From: Whalleya microplaca
Lineage: Eukaryota > Ascomycota > Sordariomycetes > Xylariales > Xylariaceae
Direction of reading: 5' to 3'
Assembly: GCA_022497155.1 (NCBI GenBank)
Contig: MU385761.1
Location: forward strand, 186,001 to 250,000
Length of the DNA stretch: 64,000 nucleotides
The first letter of the stretch is position 1. Each line of letters starts with the position of its first letter. The notes below the pieces were generated by a model. It saw only the letters and a program-made list of their open reading frames with translations. It searched no databases and was not told the origin of the DNA. The translations under genes and the position numbers were made by a program. Shown here piece by piece: positions 1 to 13,000 of the stretch.

Positions 1-777
1 TTCTTATGCTAACCACGCTGAAGTCTTGAGCATCGATAAAGACGTGTTCCTTTCCGCTGATGATGTCAAAACATATCGGATATTATTCTTGGTCTATGAG
101 CATGGCAGCTTAGTGGCATCTGATTTTATACAGCATCTCATACCTAGTTCTCTCTGGCTATATATCATACTTAGCCACTAGATAAATTTCAATAAGTTGG
201 GCCAGAAGCCTTGTTTCTTGTCCATGCGAGGCCGAGTGAAGACAAGGATGAGTTCAATTGCCTCTAGAGCTTATACTTGCTGATATCCATACCCTAAGAC
301 AGCTGGCAGTTTCTTGATTGAAGAACGTTTCAATTAGGAAATACAGAGCGAATATATCAAATAAACTCACGAACTTGCTTTTTCTTCAATTGACTTGAAG
401 ATATTCACACTTATTTGATTAGTCAGCTAACAAGTTCCCAATCTGCTCCCCTGAACCCCTGAGTGTGAAGATAATATCAGCAAACTTATGGATATGAGGG
501 TATATAGGTTTAGGCAGCCGGTGACAAACCACTGAAAAAACGTCAAGAATCTATCACAATAGGTCAATTGGGTGTGAGTAATACCAAGATACTTATTCAT
601 TGTCCTAGATAATAACTTCAGTTGAAATATTGCATATGAAATATACATGTGGGTCAAATTAATTCAGGTGACAATCTTAGATTATTCGCTAGGTAGACTA
701 TTTATGACTTCCATGAAACCTATCAAACTATACACTACCACCCTAATGTGTCCAAAGTTAGCTATTAATGTAATGGG
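1..777. other. AT-rich intergenic DNA, no gene seen
   Basis: I see no convincing coding exon here. Short reading frames on both strands lack recognisable domains. The segment ends at the target duplication of the hAT-like element that begins at 786. Confidence 0.6.
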
Positions 778-802
778 CTACTAATCAGGGTTGTAATCTA
801 CT

Positions 803-839
803 CCACCCACTCTACTAGTGTTTCTAGTAGAGTGGGTGG
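803..839. repeat. Perfect 16-bp hairpin inside the hAT-like element
   Basis: CCACCCACTCTACTAG at 803-818 is exactly complementary to 824-839 with a 5-nt loop (TGTTT). The outer arm overlaps the left terminal repeat, so it probably belongs to the transposition signals of the element. Confidence 0.9.
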
Positions 840-907
840 TCCTTATCCTACTATATAGTTATGTGGAATAGATTTACGGAAGGTATATGTGGAGTGGGTA
901 TATATTA

Positions 908-1027
908 AGTAGACGTAGATTAGCTACAGATATGAGGCGTATACTAGCTATAGAGGTGAAGCGTATACTAGCTATAGTGGAGGCGTATATTAGCTACAAT
1001 TAAGGCGTATATTAGCTACAGCTATCA
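908..1027. repeat. Degenerate tandem repeat, about 5 units of 22-25 bp
   Basis: Units share the core GGCGTATAYTAGCTA followed by a variable CAG/TAG tail (units near 908, 932, 956, 978 and 1001). The repeat lies wholly inside the hAT-like element and is probably an internal amplification. Confidence 0.7.
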
Positions 1028-1387
1028 GATATATTACCTGTTAGGAAAACTACTAATTTTATTAGTAATTACTAACAACAGACCTCCTATTCTATAGTTA
1101 GTTTACCTACCTACCTATTTCTATTTACGAGGGCTTCAAGTAGACGTGGATTAGTCAGCAGCAAGGCCAAATGGAGTGGAATGAAGTGGAGTGGCTCCCA
1201 CAAAGTGGCCCACGCGTGGATTAGCGTGGAGTGGATTACAACCTTGCTACTAATCTAGTAAACCATCTACTAGCAGGCAGGATTTGACTAAGAGGACTGG
1301 TGAGATTGCCAGGACTGATACTACATGAGGCACCGGGATGGTGCAATGTCATGAATCCCTCATATGAACACTAAGAGTCGCCGTTCT

Positions 1388-3115
1388 TCACATAGCTGGG
1401 AGTAACCTTTGTTGTGGGTTCTGGCTGCTAGGTCTAGGTGATCTGACAGCGCCTAACTCAATATCCTCTCCAACTGCCCTCGACATATCTCTCAATGAGA
1501 CTGGTCTCCTTTTAAATACGTAATGTAGTCCCAAGTGCTTGGTGGGGCTTCTCTCTATTTCTCGGGAGTACCCTGCTGTTTGAACCGTATTAATCTGGGA
1601 TGCTGGTTCCTTTTTGACGACTCGGTTGTATCTTAAGTATAGGTAGCAACTCAAGAAGGCCACGAGAGTCAAGCCAATGGCAACGACTATGAGGATCCAC
1701 CAATAATGCCATGTCAAGACATCTCTTCCAGCGTCATGCTTATTAAAGTCAAAGGCATTGCTACTAGAGATTGTCTGTTGATATCAACTGGTCAACGTTG
1801 TGATTCAAGAGGCATACATAGGGAAGTGGGGGTTCGTAGACTGACTGCCACTAGTGAAAGGGGGAGGAAAAATAGCGTAATAAAAGATATCACTTTGATC
1901 GTTATGTTTTCTTCCAGACTGATTTGAATGTCATGCTGAGAGTTGCTGCTGCACAGCTGGTCTTGGTTAGTCAACAGTAGTCTGGCTTTGAAAAATCCAC
2001 GTACAATTCCCACGTCGAGCTCTGCCCGCTTCTCTAGCCCCTGCCTTCTTTTCTGGCGCAACTTTGCCGCTATGTCTAGGGATTCGTTTCCCTGGCGGAA
2101 TGTTTCCAATAAGTCTCGTGAAAAGTCAGGTTTGTTGGCTTCAGTCCGCATCTCTTGGTACGTTGTGTTGATAGTTTCGGCAAATCTCAAGACCGACAGT
2201 TGGAAACCCGTGACATAGTCCAGGTCTATCAGCTTGCGCCGCTGTATGTTTAGGTTATGAATGACCCCATAAACGGCCTTCCCACCATCCTTATATAAAG
2301 ACTCATGGGCATAACAGAAAACATGCATTTTCTTTTGCAACTCTTCGAAGGCCTGGTATCGAACCTTGCAGTATTTCTCTCCTACTTGGTCCAATTGTCC
2401 ACAAAGTAGGTCCAGTACATGAAGAGGGTATAGCCTTATCGAGCGGTAATGGTCGTGTAGCACTTGGGAGATACTTTCGGCGGTAGTCTGATTCCTTACG
2501 ATGATAATGCACGACCCTGAATTCGTTTGCACCGACACTCGCAGGAGTAGCGAAAACGACTCGGACTCTAGAGGTGGGGTCTGCATAGAGATACCTTGAT
2601 CAGAGTCAGCTAAGTCAAGCAAGAGAATTGAGAGTAGTACATAATGAAACTGGGAGTTCTCTTCCGCCGACCTGAGAATATTCAATAGCATGAGTATGTT
2701 GACCATTCTCGCGGGCCAAAGTTGGTTGACCGTGTTCGTTTAATAGGGTTCTAATGGAGGAAATCGGTATCCTGAATTCGTCACGAAGCGAGTTGAATTG
2801 CTCTCGAGAGATGCATATACGAGGGCTCTCTTCTGCGGCCTCTAATAGTATCCTGTATCCTATCAGAAAACTCCAAGATCTCTAGGGTAGATCATACACA
2901 CACGATATTAAGCCGAAATTGGTGTGCGTCGTTGACCCCGAGTTGTTCCTGTATGGCTTCATTAGGCTATAGCATAAAGAAAAAACAGACATACATACAA
3001 GACCGCAGCTTCTTAGATAATCGTCGAATCGGTCATTATCCTTCCAGTTGAACCTGCCGAAATCCTGCTCATAACAGTAAGCTCTACTAAACTGGTCAGA
3101 AACAGGTTGACTCAT
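1388..3115 (-). CDS. CorA-like two-TM membrane protein (fungal)
   Basis: The spliced model has four exons (2999-3115, 2672-2881, 1846-2580, 1388-1774) and gives 482 residues with phase-0 introns 2882-2998, 2581-2671 and 1775-1845. The C-terminus has the two closely spaced membrane helices of fungal CorA-like proteins: the first around FITLFFLPLSLVA, then a loop rich in Ser/Asn/Asp, then the second at WWILIVVAIGLTLVAFL. An ELDVGI-containing helical region precedes them. The GMN motif of true Mg2+ channels is absent, so transport is not assured. An in-frame sub-segment near 1940-2030 could be a further intron. Donors of two introns (GTCGGC, GTCAGT) are non-ideal, so exon ends may shift. Start chosen at the first ATG giving MSQPVSD. 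Family assignment is from architecture; function unknown. Confidence 0.6.
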
Positions 3116-5459
3116 CGTGCCGAATTGAAATCTGGTCTGATTGTATGCTGATATCAAGATGGGAATTGGAAACACACTTCAACGACATTTCAAGTTATAA
3201 TTTATATAAGATCGATATTAGTGAGCTCAAAGACGTGAGGCGATAAGTGAAACTTCCATGCAAGGCTGGAGGATTGAGGCGTAGTCACCTATTCTTGAAA
3301 CTTTGAGCATATACAATAGGTTACGTGGATGGTCAGTTGCCGAAAACCTATTAAAGCCGCGATGTGACCGAAAATATTTTATACAAGGTAAACAAAAGTG
3401 GCAAGCCATATAATCAACTAGTTTGCAGGATACCGCGAACGGCACCCTTTGCCTCATTGTACGAGAACCCGCTGTTATTATGACTTGCATGCTTATGATA
3501 TGTAAGCTTAGGAAGATACGTATTTCTTTGTATTAGTTTCTACATTTCTGATACCAATACTATGTTGGTGGCCTTGACTTGGCGACTTCAGGGCGGAATA
3601 ATTCTAGCACAGCCTTAGTTGCCAAAGCTTGAAAAAGGAGAGGCTGGATACGACCCAACGGTTTAGAATCTCGGCTGATATCAATGATGATACGGCTATG
3701 AGTCACTCATAAAACAATTCCGTAGATATGGCAAAGCGTTCAGAAAGCTCTGTTATATGTGTTGTCGAGAGTAAGCGAATACGTGGCGTCGCAGTGTTAC
3801 ATCGCATCACCTGTCAGTTTTTAGCTGCATAAACTAGGAGCCAACCCTCTACATGCGTGGTATATATTATATATGCAGGACCAGTATGATATTCCCTGCT
3901 ACTTAAGCGCTGGCCAGCTGACATGGGGTTATGTTGAATGTTTTTACATAAAATATTCACTCCTCGAGAAAGAGAACAGTTCTATTGGCTGCTCTATTTG
4001 GATTGTGTAGAGGAGTCGGCATTGGTAACTAAGAAATCTACCCAACAACGCTTGTTTCTGGTTGGGCTTGTGTTAACTCAAATCGACCAACCTTTTGTTT
4101 GTATGGGGCTCGTTATGGTTCTATTTAATTGGCTAGCTACGTGTATACTGTTTGGAGAGCTCTGAACTCTCGGTTGTAAAGATCTTTATGAAACAATGAG
4201 CCAGCACGGGAAATCTATCTATATGGGGAAATTTACAGGCGCCAGAATGGTCAGCCGCATACAGGGATACAAGCAAGGGTAGTACGGGTGCTCGACAGTC
4301 AATAAATGGGCACATAATTCAGGTCCTATCAAAGTATTCAACTTCTTGGCAGTGCTAGCCCGAAAGGTTGTTCCGGTATTACATGTAAGCAGTATGACTG
4401 CGGCTTGGTTGGGAACAAGCCTTGCTACCACGCTGTTGCATAGCCAAGTGCTTGAGTTCATTTCGCTCATTTGATCTTTTCGTTGATCTAATATTTTTTG
4501 TAAATGTTCAAAGGAACCATGGGAGGAAGTAAAGCTGGAGGCCGGGTCGTTAGTACAAGGCTGCAGCATTTGGGACGTTTGCAACCTACGAAATAATGGA
4601 TACAGTTTAGTGAGGCTAGATTGACTTGAGGTCCAGCTATCTGAGAGAGGCGGATGGCTTGGATATATGTACACTTGCTCAGGAGATACCTTACACTGTA
4701 CTTGGTCTTGTTAAAACACCACAAAGGGCAGTATTCTCCGAAATGGAAACGGCAGAAGCGAATATAAATAGATAGTGGTCAGAATAACATAGTTGAGAAA
4801 CTAGGCTCCAAGCGCTACCCGAACGGATCACCGAGAACAAACAGTTTCGTGACATACGTGAAACTTTATAATTATAAGACGCCGTGGATGTGTAGGACTT
4901 CAATACAACTGTTCAGGAGCTCAAAACTACATGGCATGAAGTCTGATCTCAGTCGACGTATCTACAAGATTATAGGGTGACTAGCATCACCATCTTTATA
5001 CGATGGTGTGATTGAGTACTTAGGTATTGGAAAATGGAGCGGACGAACGAGTCAGAAGAGTGGTCGTCGAGAAAGGCTTATTATGGTGGCGTGATCTCTA
5101 CCATATTAGTGGCTGTGTGATGTAACATCACATAGTAGTCAAGTAGCCATCCACATGAGCCTGCCGCCACGATCACTCGGCAGAGGAAAATGCAGTTTTT
5201 GCCTACCTACTGCGTCCGGAAGGCAGTGAGAGCTAGCCGAGAGCTAGCGAGCAATCCAAGCCTTTCCGTTCAATCCACATCAGTAGGATATGGCGGAGTT
5301 CTCGGCAAGTTCTGTACTATATCACAAATCAGGGAATGGTGTATAGTTGATTAACATGCAGCTCACATACACACTTTAAGTGCTCCTAAAATTTGAATCA
5401 TTTCAAGTGGTATATTCAAGATGGAAAGCCAGCTTCGGCAAAGCTCCATTTACTTATTA
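3116..5459. other. Intergenic, no supported gene
   Basis: A stretch of 2.3 kb with only short frames. The longest (minus, 4219-4674) begins at a non-ATG codon, has no domain I recognise, and is not called. AT-rich, no clear repeats. Confidence 0.55.
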
Positions 5460-8299
5460 TCAATTACCCCCACGAGGTTGTGGATTAAACTCAATCTCCT
5501 TGATGACCTCCCTTGTCCGAGCGTTGTCGACAAAACTCAGCCCAATTAACTCGACTACCTCCTCCACGGTGAAGTACAGACTCAGGTCGCTCTCTAACCA
5601 CAAGTATTTGACGTCCTGCAGGTTGCTTTGCAGCACCTCGCTTAGGTATTTCAATCGCAGCCAACTACTAGCATACTCAGCGGTGGCCGGGATGGCATCC
5701 TTAGGCGCGCCGGGAGGCAGGAATAAATCGTCAAGCTCCGTGATTCGCGCGATGAGGCTTGCGATGTTGTAAGCTTCGTCCTGGCCGATGCCCGCAAGGT
5801 CCATCACGTCATTTACGAGCTTGGACGCTAGGGTGTCTACGAGGGAGCCCACTGCTTGACTCCAGGCCGACTTTGACAAAATTTCAGACCACGCAGCAGC
5901 CATAGCGCGTACATGCCCTATGGCGTTGTCGACTTGCGCTTCTAAGTCAGAGGAGCCGAGCCCGTCTTGTTGAAGGAGATTCTGAGATCCACCCAACAAG
6001 TCACGCAATACCGTCCGTCGCGTAGACATTTCGGACGCATAGGCGCGGGTGGCGAAGGACTGGAGCGATTTTATGTCATTGTCTAGACGGAGCATCGCTA
6101 TTGCGCGTGGTGTTAAATCATCACTGGCTTTCCACCTGACAGAAAGCTCGGCAAGGCGCTCTGAAAGGTGCGTTGCATCGTTGTAGAGGAACCTGGGCAA
6201 CGATTAGTATCTACAGCCTAATAGATTATGATGTACTTACATATTACCGCCTATGTCCAAAGCATAGTAGTATGGCGAAATAGCGCGGAACATGGCTAAA
6301 ACAAGGGTTGGTAATGAGAAAAGACCGGCTGCTGCAGCGCCCATCGGGTTTCCGTCGCTTCTGTTTCCCGTCAGATCATGATAGCCTTATACGTAAACAC
6401 ACCTAGACTTACGCAACAAGTGACGCGCCATCCTCCAAAATAGCAGAAATAAGTGCTATTACTGGTTCGGGCATGGAGGATATTCTGTATGTTTCCCTCA
6501 GGGTTAATTCACGGGTCCCCGCATTCTGTTTCGACGAGGTTGTTTTGGGTTGTGTTTCTTCGACAGTTTCTTCAGTGGGATCCTCGTCGCCCCACCCCCA
6601 AGCCGCTGCAGGGTCATCTTCATCAGGAGGCTCTGCTAACGGTTGTTGCACGGGTATTTCACTTTTGGGGTCGGTCTCATCGTCTTCTCCCCAACCCCAC
6701 GCATCAGTCCCATCATCTTCGTTTGACTCTGATTTGGCGTCTTTGTCGCCTTGGGGGCCCGCTTCGTGAGACCATGCGTCGTCCCATCCATTATCTTCGC
6801 CTGAAGGCGCTGTGCCATTAGCGGCTAATCCTTTGCCTTCGGATTTCGAGACCGTCTGTGTCTCGACACGCTCTACCTCTTTCGAGTCGCCAAGCCCCTG
6901 TGCCAGTTTTAAGCGTATTGAGTCCAGTGCTGTTTCCCTACACTTCGATAACCACACCCGCGGCGCATTGCCAACCCACTCTTGTAGCTCTTCGAATCCA
7001 GAGAATTTCAGACCCCGTAGAGTATCGCAAAATCTATTTACGGCTTCTGTAACTTGCTGGAACTCGCCCATCTCTTTCAATGATGCTGGTACTGCGGTGT
7101 CTAACCATATGCCGATAATCCGGGGCACGAGATCAGGCATCATAACGTTAGAAAGCGCATGAACAAGCTCCTCAGGCAAGCGCTCGGAAAGATAGGCCAT
7201 AACTTGTTCCAGGTCAGAAAATAGAGAAGCAACAGTTCTGTCTGTACTTCCGTTCCAGGTTAAAGTTAAAGACGACTAGTTAGGTGTTAGTCTGGATGCG
7301 AGTATACTCGTGAATAGAAAGGACACAATTTCATACATTCTCACGTTGAACGCCGGGCATTTGTGGAGCGTCAAAGTTAGTACGATGACCAACGATAGCC
7401 TCATCAAGGCTGTGCCAGAGCAACGCCATCCTCTGATCTACCTCCTTGTAGGCTTTCAGTCCGATGACAGCATCCGACAACTTCATTTGCTCATCTGCAA
7501 GAGGTTAGATCTGAACAGAATTTGAAGTTGCTCAAAATACCTTGAAGGCTTTCGAATATGGCGACTGTGCTATTCTCCACATCTACCCGCAGGAGGGAAT
7601 TCCAGATGTGGTCAAATACGTCATGTATAGAAGACTTCAGTTCGAAAGCTCTTAAGTCCAATAGTTTCATAACTCGGCAAGACTTGCCAACGGATACAGT
7701 GTCTAACGCGGACCATGATTCTAAAACTGGTCAGCAAATGGATATGCACAGGCCTTCAAGAAATTCTTACTTTCCAGCAGGTGCAGGGAGTCTAATATTA
7801 TCCGCTCATCTCGAGCCTGTTCGACTTGGTCCAAAAGCTCATTTACGTGCTTGATGTTCTGCAATGCGTCGTGCACTTGGCGGTTATAGATCGTCTCTCG
7901 TTGCAAAAACTCAACCCTCTCTTCTGCTTCCTGGATTGTCTTGCCTGAGACATCTGGAGCTTCCGACCTTCGCACGATTTCGTTCGCCCAAGTTCGTGAT
8001 CGGTTGACATCGTCCTCTAATGATTTCGCATTCGCGACCCACTGGTTTACATCTTCGGCGGTTTCTTCATTGATCTGGTGGATTTCGGACTACGATGGAA
8101 GGGATTAGCGACTGGAGACGAGTAGCGTATGGAGGTAATGTACCTCTAGCTTCGACTTGGCCGCTCCCAATGAATCCAGAGCTGGCGCAAGATCTCCCAC
8201 CAATATGCGCCGGGAGGATACATCTTCCTCAGGAAAGATACCGTGCAAGGAAAACTCGACCAGCGCATGGCCTATTGGTGGGCGTTCGATACTCGACAT
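5460..8299 (-). CDS. ZW10: ZW10/Dsl1-family ER-Golgi tethering protein
   Basis: Seven exons (8144-8299, 7771-8089, 7541-7720, 7337-7494, 6413-7275, 6241-6360, 5460-6192) splice in frame to 842 residues. The first half is helical and coiled-coil-like; the region after about residue 275 (SLTLTWNGSTDRTVASLFSD onward) and the C-terminal helical part match the ZW10 family. In animals ZW10 acts at the kinetochore and in the NRZ tether; in fungi the equivalent is Dsl1, which captures COPI vesicles at the ER. Residues about 430-512 form an acidic linker with paired tryptophans (W435/W439, W464/W466, W497/W499), like the COPI-binding lasso of yeast Dsl1. Introns are 46-61 nt. The next gene upstream is the divergent M16 protease. 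Identification is confident; the lasso role is inferred. Confidence 0.85.
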
Positions 8300-10064
8300 G
8301 GCACCATAGCATGCGGGAACGTTTCACCGTCCGCGGGTTTCCTCTAATAACAATTCGAAGCTACAAGAGTAGCTGGTGATGGAAATCGGATCACGAAAAG
8401 AGTAAACAGGATCGCGGTGGTATTTTCAAAGCTTGTAGAGCTAATGGCGACTTATGGTACTGGCTTCCGCCGGGTCTTGCAATAAACACATGGCTCTACA
8501 ACAAACGCAGCCAGAATAACAGAACCGGTATTGGGTGAGGACGATAGCTTCAAGAGATGCCATATGTAGAGAACAGGTCATGTTGAAGACGCCACAAGAG
8601 CTTGGGGACTGCAGCTGCGTTGTCAGGTTGGCTGTGGCTGTGTGGCTAGTATATGCACTATGTACGTATGTATGTATGTGCATACACGCATACATGCTTA
8701 AATGCATGCCTAGGTATGTACTTACGGACTAATACAATACATTCTGTAGAGGTCCATTGTAGCGGCTAGAGGTACCTTCTGTATCACCTATATCGCCTAA
8801 TCGCTTAGTTGTCGCGTAGCGCTTACTGCAAGCGCATTAGTGGACTTGCTACTACCTGACCACGTCCTACGTATGCCGGCGCGGGGTCAATTCTGTCAGA
8901 CCCTGGAAGGATTCTTACCTACCCTTGTATTCCGTACCAAACTCTACAATTTTCTACTATTCCCTAGAGATACCCCAAGAAATAGTAACCTTTGTACTTA
9001 TACGTGCTATAATAGGGGCTATTGGCTACTAAGGGAGTAAGACGGCAAGCAAGAAGTGAGAATTGCTAAACTCATACCGACCTTCTACCTACTGTGTCGA
9101 ACACGCCAACCGCTGGTCCTCCTGGCTAGATTTGGCCCGGCTCGCGGCTCGCCGCCTTTATTTTTATGATCCTCCCCTTCTCGCTTCACCTTTGTTGGAG
9201 GTCCGCATATATCGAGCTGCTTCCCATGTGAGGCACAGCACGTCAATACACCAACCTGCCGTCCAATCTCGGTTCATCGTTCATCATCTCTTCCTGGATC
9301 AGATCTCGCCTTCTCCGCTCCTCGCCACGACCCTATTGGCCTTCTGTCGTGTCACCACATCGACATAAGCGGTATGTGTATGAGATTTTCTTCATGGGAT
9401 GTATGCATGTCATGACTGGGACCTTATCTGCAATGTTTTCGGGTTCCCGAGACTCGCGTCCCCCGGATCTACCCTTACCACACCCGGAAACACGCAAGCT
9501 CACTCATTCACACCCACACATACTTATTGACCACACCCATTGATTGTTGTAGTCTCGTGATAAGAAACCTTCTCACGAAATGGCCGTCTGGATATAGAAA
9601 GCTACTGAGTTATTATGGTTGGCCAGGCATCAGCCAAGGCACTGATCCTGGCTTGCCTTGTCGCCATAGTCGCTGTCTTCTACACCAAGTTGGGCAGCGA
9701 TAGCGGGTATGCACTTATTCATGTTGGTTTTGAGATATCTAGCACGCATGGATAACACCCACAAGCGAGTGTGCCGCCCGAAGGATCTGGTGCAGTAGCC
9801 GAATTTTTTTCGGCTTCTGCTTCTGCAGCTCGATGTTGTTGGCAAGTGCCGTCTTAGAAGATGAGTGATCATCGCTGAGGATTACCCCTGACCGCACATT
9901 GACGTCCTTTCGGTCTCTTCGGCTGCTCCAGGCTATTCGTTTAACTCCGAGATTCCATTTGCCTTGACTCGTTCCGTTCACATTTCAGTCTTATACCTTG
10001 AGACTTAGCTAACTAACTGAGCAGCTATCTCCGGCTCGTCATATCCAGACTATCTTACTCCACA
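8300..10064. promoter_or_regulatory. Divergent intergenic region between ZW10 and M16 protease
   Basis: A 1.8-kb region. 8660-8740 carries GTATGTATGTATGT-type simple repeats. 9060-9600 is pyrimidine-rich, as in fungal 5' leaders. A small frame at 9615 on the + strand starts MVGQASAKALILACLVAIVAV and looks like a membrane segment followed by a possible splice donor at 9708. I cannot find a convincing second exon, so it is not called as a gene. Confidence 0.4.
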
Positions 10065-13000
10065 ATGGGTTCTCAAGGACCAAATGTGCGGTTTCGTAAG
10101 GTTCAGTCCTTTAAGACAGAGTATGCACATACGACTATCACTCAATATGAATCCGAGAGGAGCGGCATGCAGGTCGTTGTGGCTGACCGAGAAGGCCCCA
10201 AGATCAATGGCTACTTTACTTTAGCTACCGAGATATTTGATGACTCGGGAGCTCCCCATACCCTTGAACATTTAGTCTTCATGGGCTCTAAGAGCTATCA
10301 CTATAAAGGTCTATTAGATAAGCTGGCGTCGAGGGCTTACGGCACGACTAATGCCTGGACTGCGACTGACCATACAGCTTACACGCTCGAAACTGCCGGC
10401 TGGGAAGGATTCGCGCAGACTTTACCCGTCTACCTCGAACATCTTGTAGTACCTACCATAACGGATGCCGCTTGCCTAACTGAAGTTCATCACATCAACG
10501 GTGAAGGTGATGATGCTGGCGTAGTATACTCAGAAATGCAAGGTGTGCAATACACGAGCAGTGAACTTATGGATATAAGAGCAAAGAGACTTCTTTACCC
10601 AGAAAATGTCGGGTTCCGATATGAAACCGGTGGGATGATGGAGGCCTTACGAGTTCTTACGCCAGAGAAGATCCGAGATTTTCACAGAAAAATGTACCAG
10701 CCACGAAACATGTGTGTCATCATCGTGGGCGAGGTTGATCACGATCACCTTCTACGCATTCTGGATGACTTCGAGGAAAGCATCCAAGATGACATCCCTC
10801 CACTTGACGCTCCTTTCAAACGACCATGGATAGAGTCTGCACAGCCTCCGCCATTGAAAGAAACCATCATTGAGACAGTCGAATTCCCAGAAGAGGATGA
10901 GTCGATTGGGGATATGGTCGTCGGCTTCTTCGGGCCAAATTGCACAGATGTGGTGGAAACGTCAGCTTTAAATATCCTTCTCACCTATCTATGTGGGTCC
11001 TCCGTCGCAGTGTTGGAGAACATCATGGTCGAGAAGGAAGAGCTTGCTAGCTCAGTTTCATACTCGTGGGAAGCACGACCGAACAGTGTCATCTGGTTTC
11101 AACCAACTGGTGTTGCTACTGAAAAGCTATCTTTTGTTGAACAACGCTTGATAAATCTGCTGAAAGAGGTTGCATCTAAGCCGTTGGATATGACTTACCT
11201 GAATGAATGCATTCAAAGGGAGCGGCGGCAGGTCAAAGCCCAAGCGGAAGAGTCCGAGTCGTTCTACTCCAATAATATCATCACAGATTACCTATTTGGT
11301 AGCCGAGATGGGTCTACCTTGAAAGATCTTGCAAATCTTGGGGAATACGATATTCTCGAGAAATGGACTGACGAACAGTGGCGTAACTTCCTCAGAAAGT
11401 GGATTTCTGACGCTCATCATGTTTCCATACTCGGGAAACCATCGCTAGAGTTAGCCACGAAGCTGAAAGAGGTCGAAATTGCAAGAATCGAAAAGAGAAA
11501 ACAAGAACTAGGCCCAGAAGGTTTAGAAAAGCTTCGCCAAAGACTTGACGAAGCTAAGGCACAAAATGAAATCGAGATTCCTGCCTCAGTACTTGAGAAA
11601 TGGCAAGTACCAGCAGCCGAATCCATCCACTTCATTAATTCCCAAACGGCACGATCTGGTCTAGCTCGGAAACTCGGTGTTCGTCAGAACTCGGCGCAGA
11701 AAGCAATCGATCAGGCATCTCCAGGTTCACCCCTATTTGTGCAATTCGAGGATGTTCCCACCAACTTCGTTTATATCACTATTCACGTCGGCACCTCACA
11801 AGTGCCAGTGAAGTACAAGCCACTGCTCCCACTCCTGAGTGATAACTTCTTCAACACGCACATAAAACGTGGCGGAAAACTAGTCGATTTCGAGCATGTG
11901 GTAATGGAATTGGAAAAAGACACTGTCAGTTACTCACTCGAAGGTGGCAGTAAGGTCGGCGACACAGAAAGTTTCCTCATCCGCGTCCAAGTTGAGCCTG
12001 ATAAATACGCTACTGCAATCGAATGGATCCGTACAATGATGTTTGACAGTGTCTTCGATGTCACGCGCTTAAAAGCTACCGTTGCGAAGCAGCTCGCCGA
12101 CATTCCAGAGGCAAAGCGCGATGGTAGAGTTATGGCCAACGAGGTAGAAATGGCCATTCACAACGAGGCATCATCCCTTTTAGTTGCGAAGCGCACACTT
12201 GTGAAAGCTGTTTACCTCCGCCGAATCAAGAAGCTCCTCGAGAAGGATCCCGATATCGTACTATCGTGGTTTGAGGAACTCCGAAAATCTCTCTTCACTT
12301 TCGAAAACCTCCGAGTTCTCGTCACAGCTGACGTTTCGAATTCTAAATTGCCTGATCCTGTCAAGACCTGGGATATACTCTCCAAATCCCTCGACACAGG
12401 TGCTGAGGATATCAATCCTATTACCAAACCGTATACTCTCCTAAATGACGAGGGTCGCAGCCCCGGTTCCATAGGTGCAATCATTATTCCGATGAAAGCA
12501 ATTGACAGTTCCTACTCCGTAAGCTCGGGCAAGGGCCTCACGTCGTTCTCTGATCCTGCAATCCCCGCTCTGTTGGTGGCCATGCAGTACCTGGAGACTG
12601 TAGAAGGGACACTGTGGAACGCTGTTCGTGGTAACGGCCTAGCTTACGGCGTCTATTTCGCAAAAGAGCTAGATGGGGGTTATCTGCACTTCAAGGTATA
12701 TCGATCACCACAAGCGTCGAAGGCGATCATTGCCGCACGAGACGCGATCTCAGCCCTAGTCAACGGCGCCGTCGCATTCGAAAAGCCCATGATCGAAGGT
12801 GCTATCAGCCAGCTCGTCATGACTATCGCGGATGACCAGGCCACCATGGCTATGACGGCGATGCAAAACTACATCATCGGTGCTGTCAGGGGGTTGGAGC
12901 CGGATTACAACACCAGACTCCTGGCGAAGGTCAGGGCCGTGACTGTCGAAGATATCAAGAAGGCCATGAAGACATGGTTGCTTCCTATGTTCGAGCCGGG

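Larger units (their letters stand above)
786..1246. mobile_element. Non-autonomous hAT-like element (MITE), 461 bp
   Basis: The ends are inverted repeats reading CARGGTTGTAATCYACTCC inward from each side (CAGGG... at 786, ...CCTTG ending at 1246), with two mismatches over about 21 bp. They are flanked by a perfect 8-bp direct repeat CTACTAAT at 778-785 and 1247-1254. An 8-bp duplication with CAGGG-type ends is the hallmark of hAT transposons. The GAGTGG/CCACTC motif recurs near both ends, as subterminal transposase-binding motifs do. There is no transposase frame, so movement would need an autonomous relative. A hairpin and a tandem repeat lie inside. Confidence 0.85.

Noticed and set aside
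4219..4674. 151-codon minus-strand frame
   Set aside because: Non-ATG start, no recognisable domain or supporting splice pattern.
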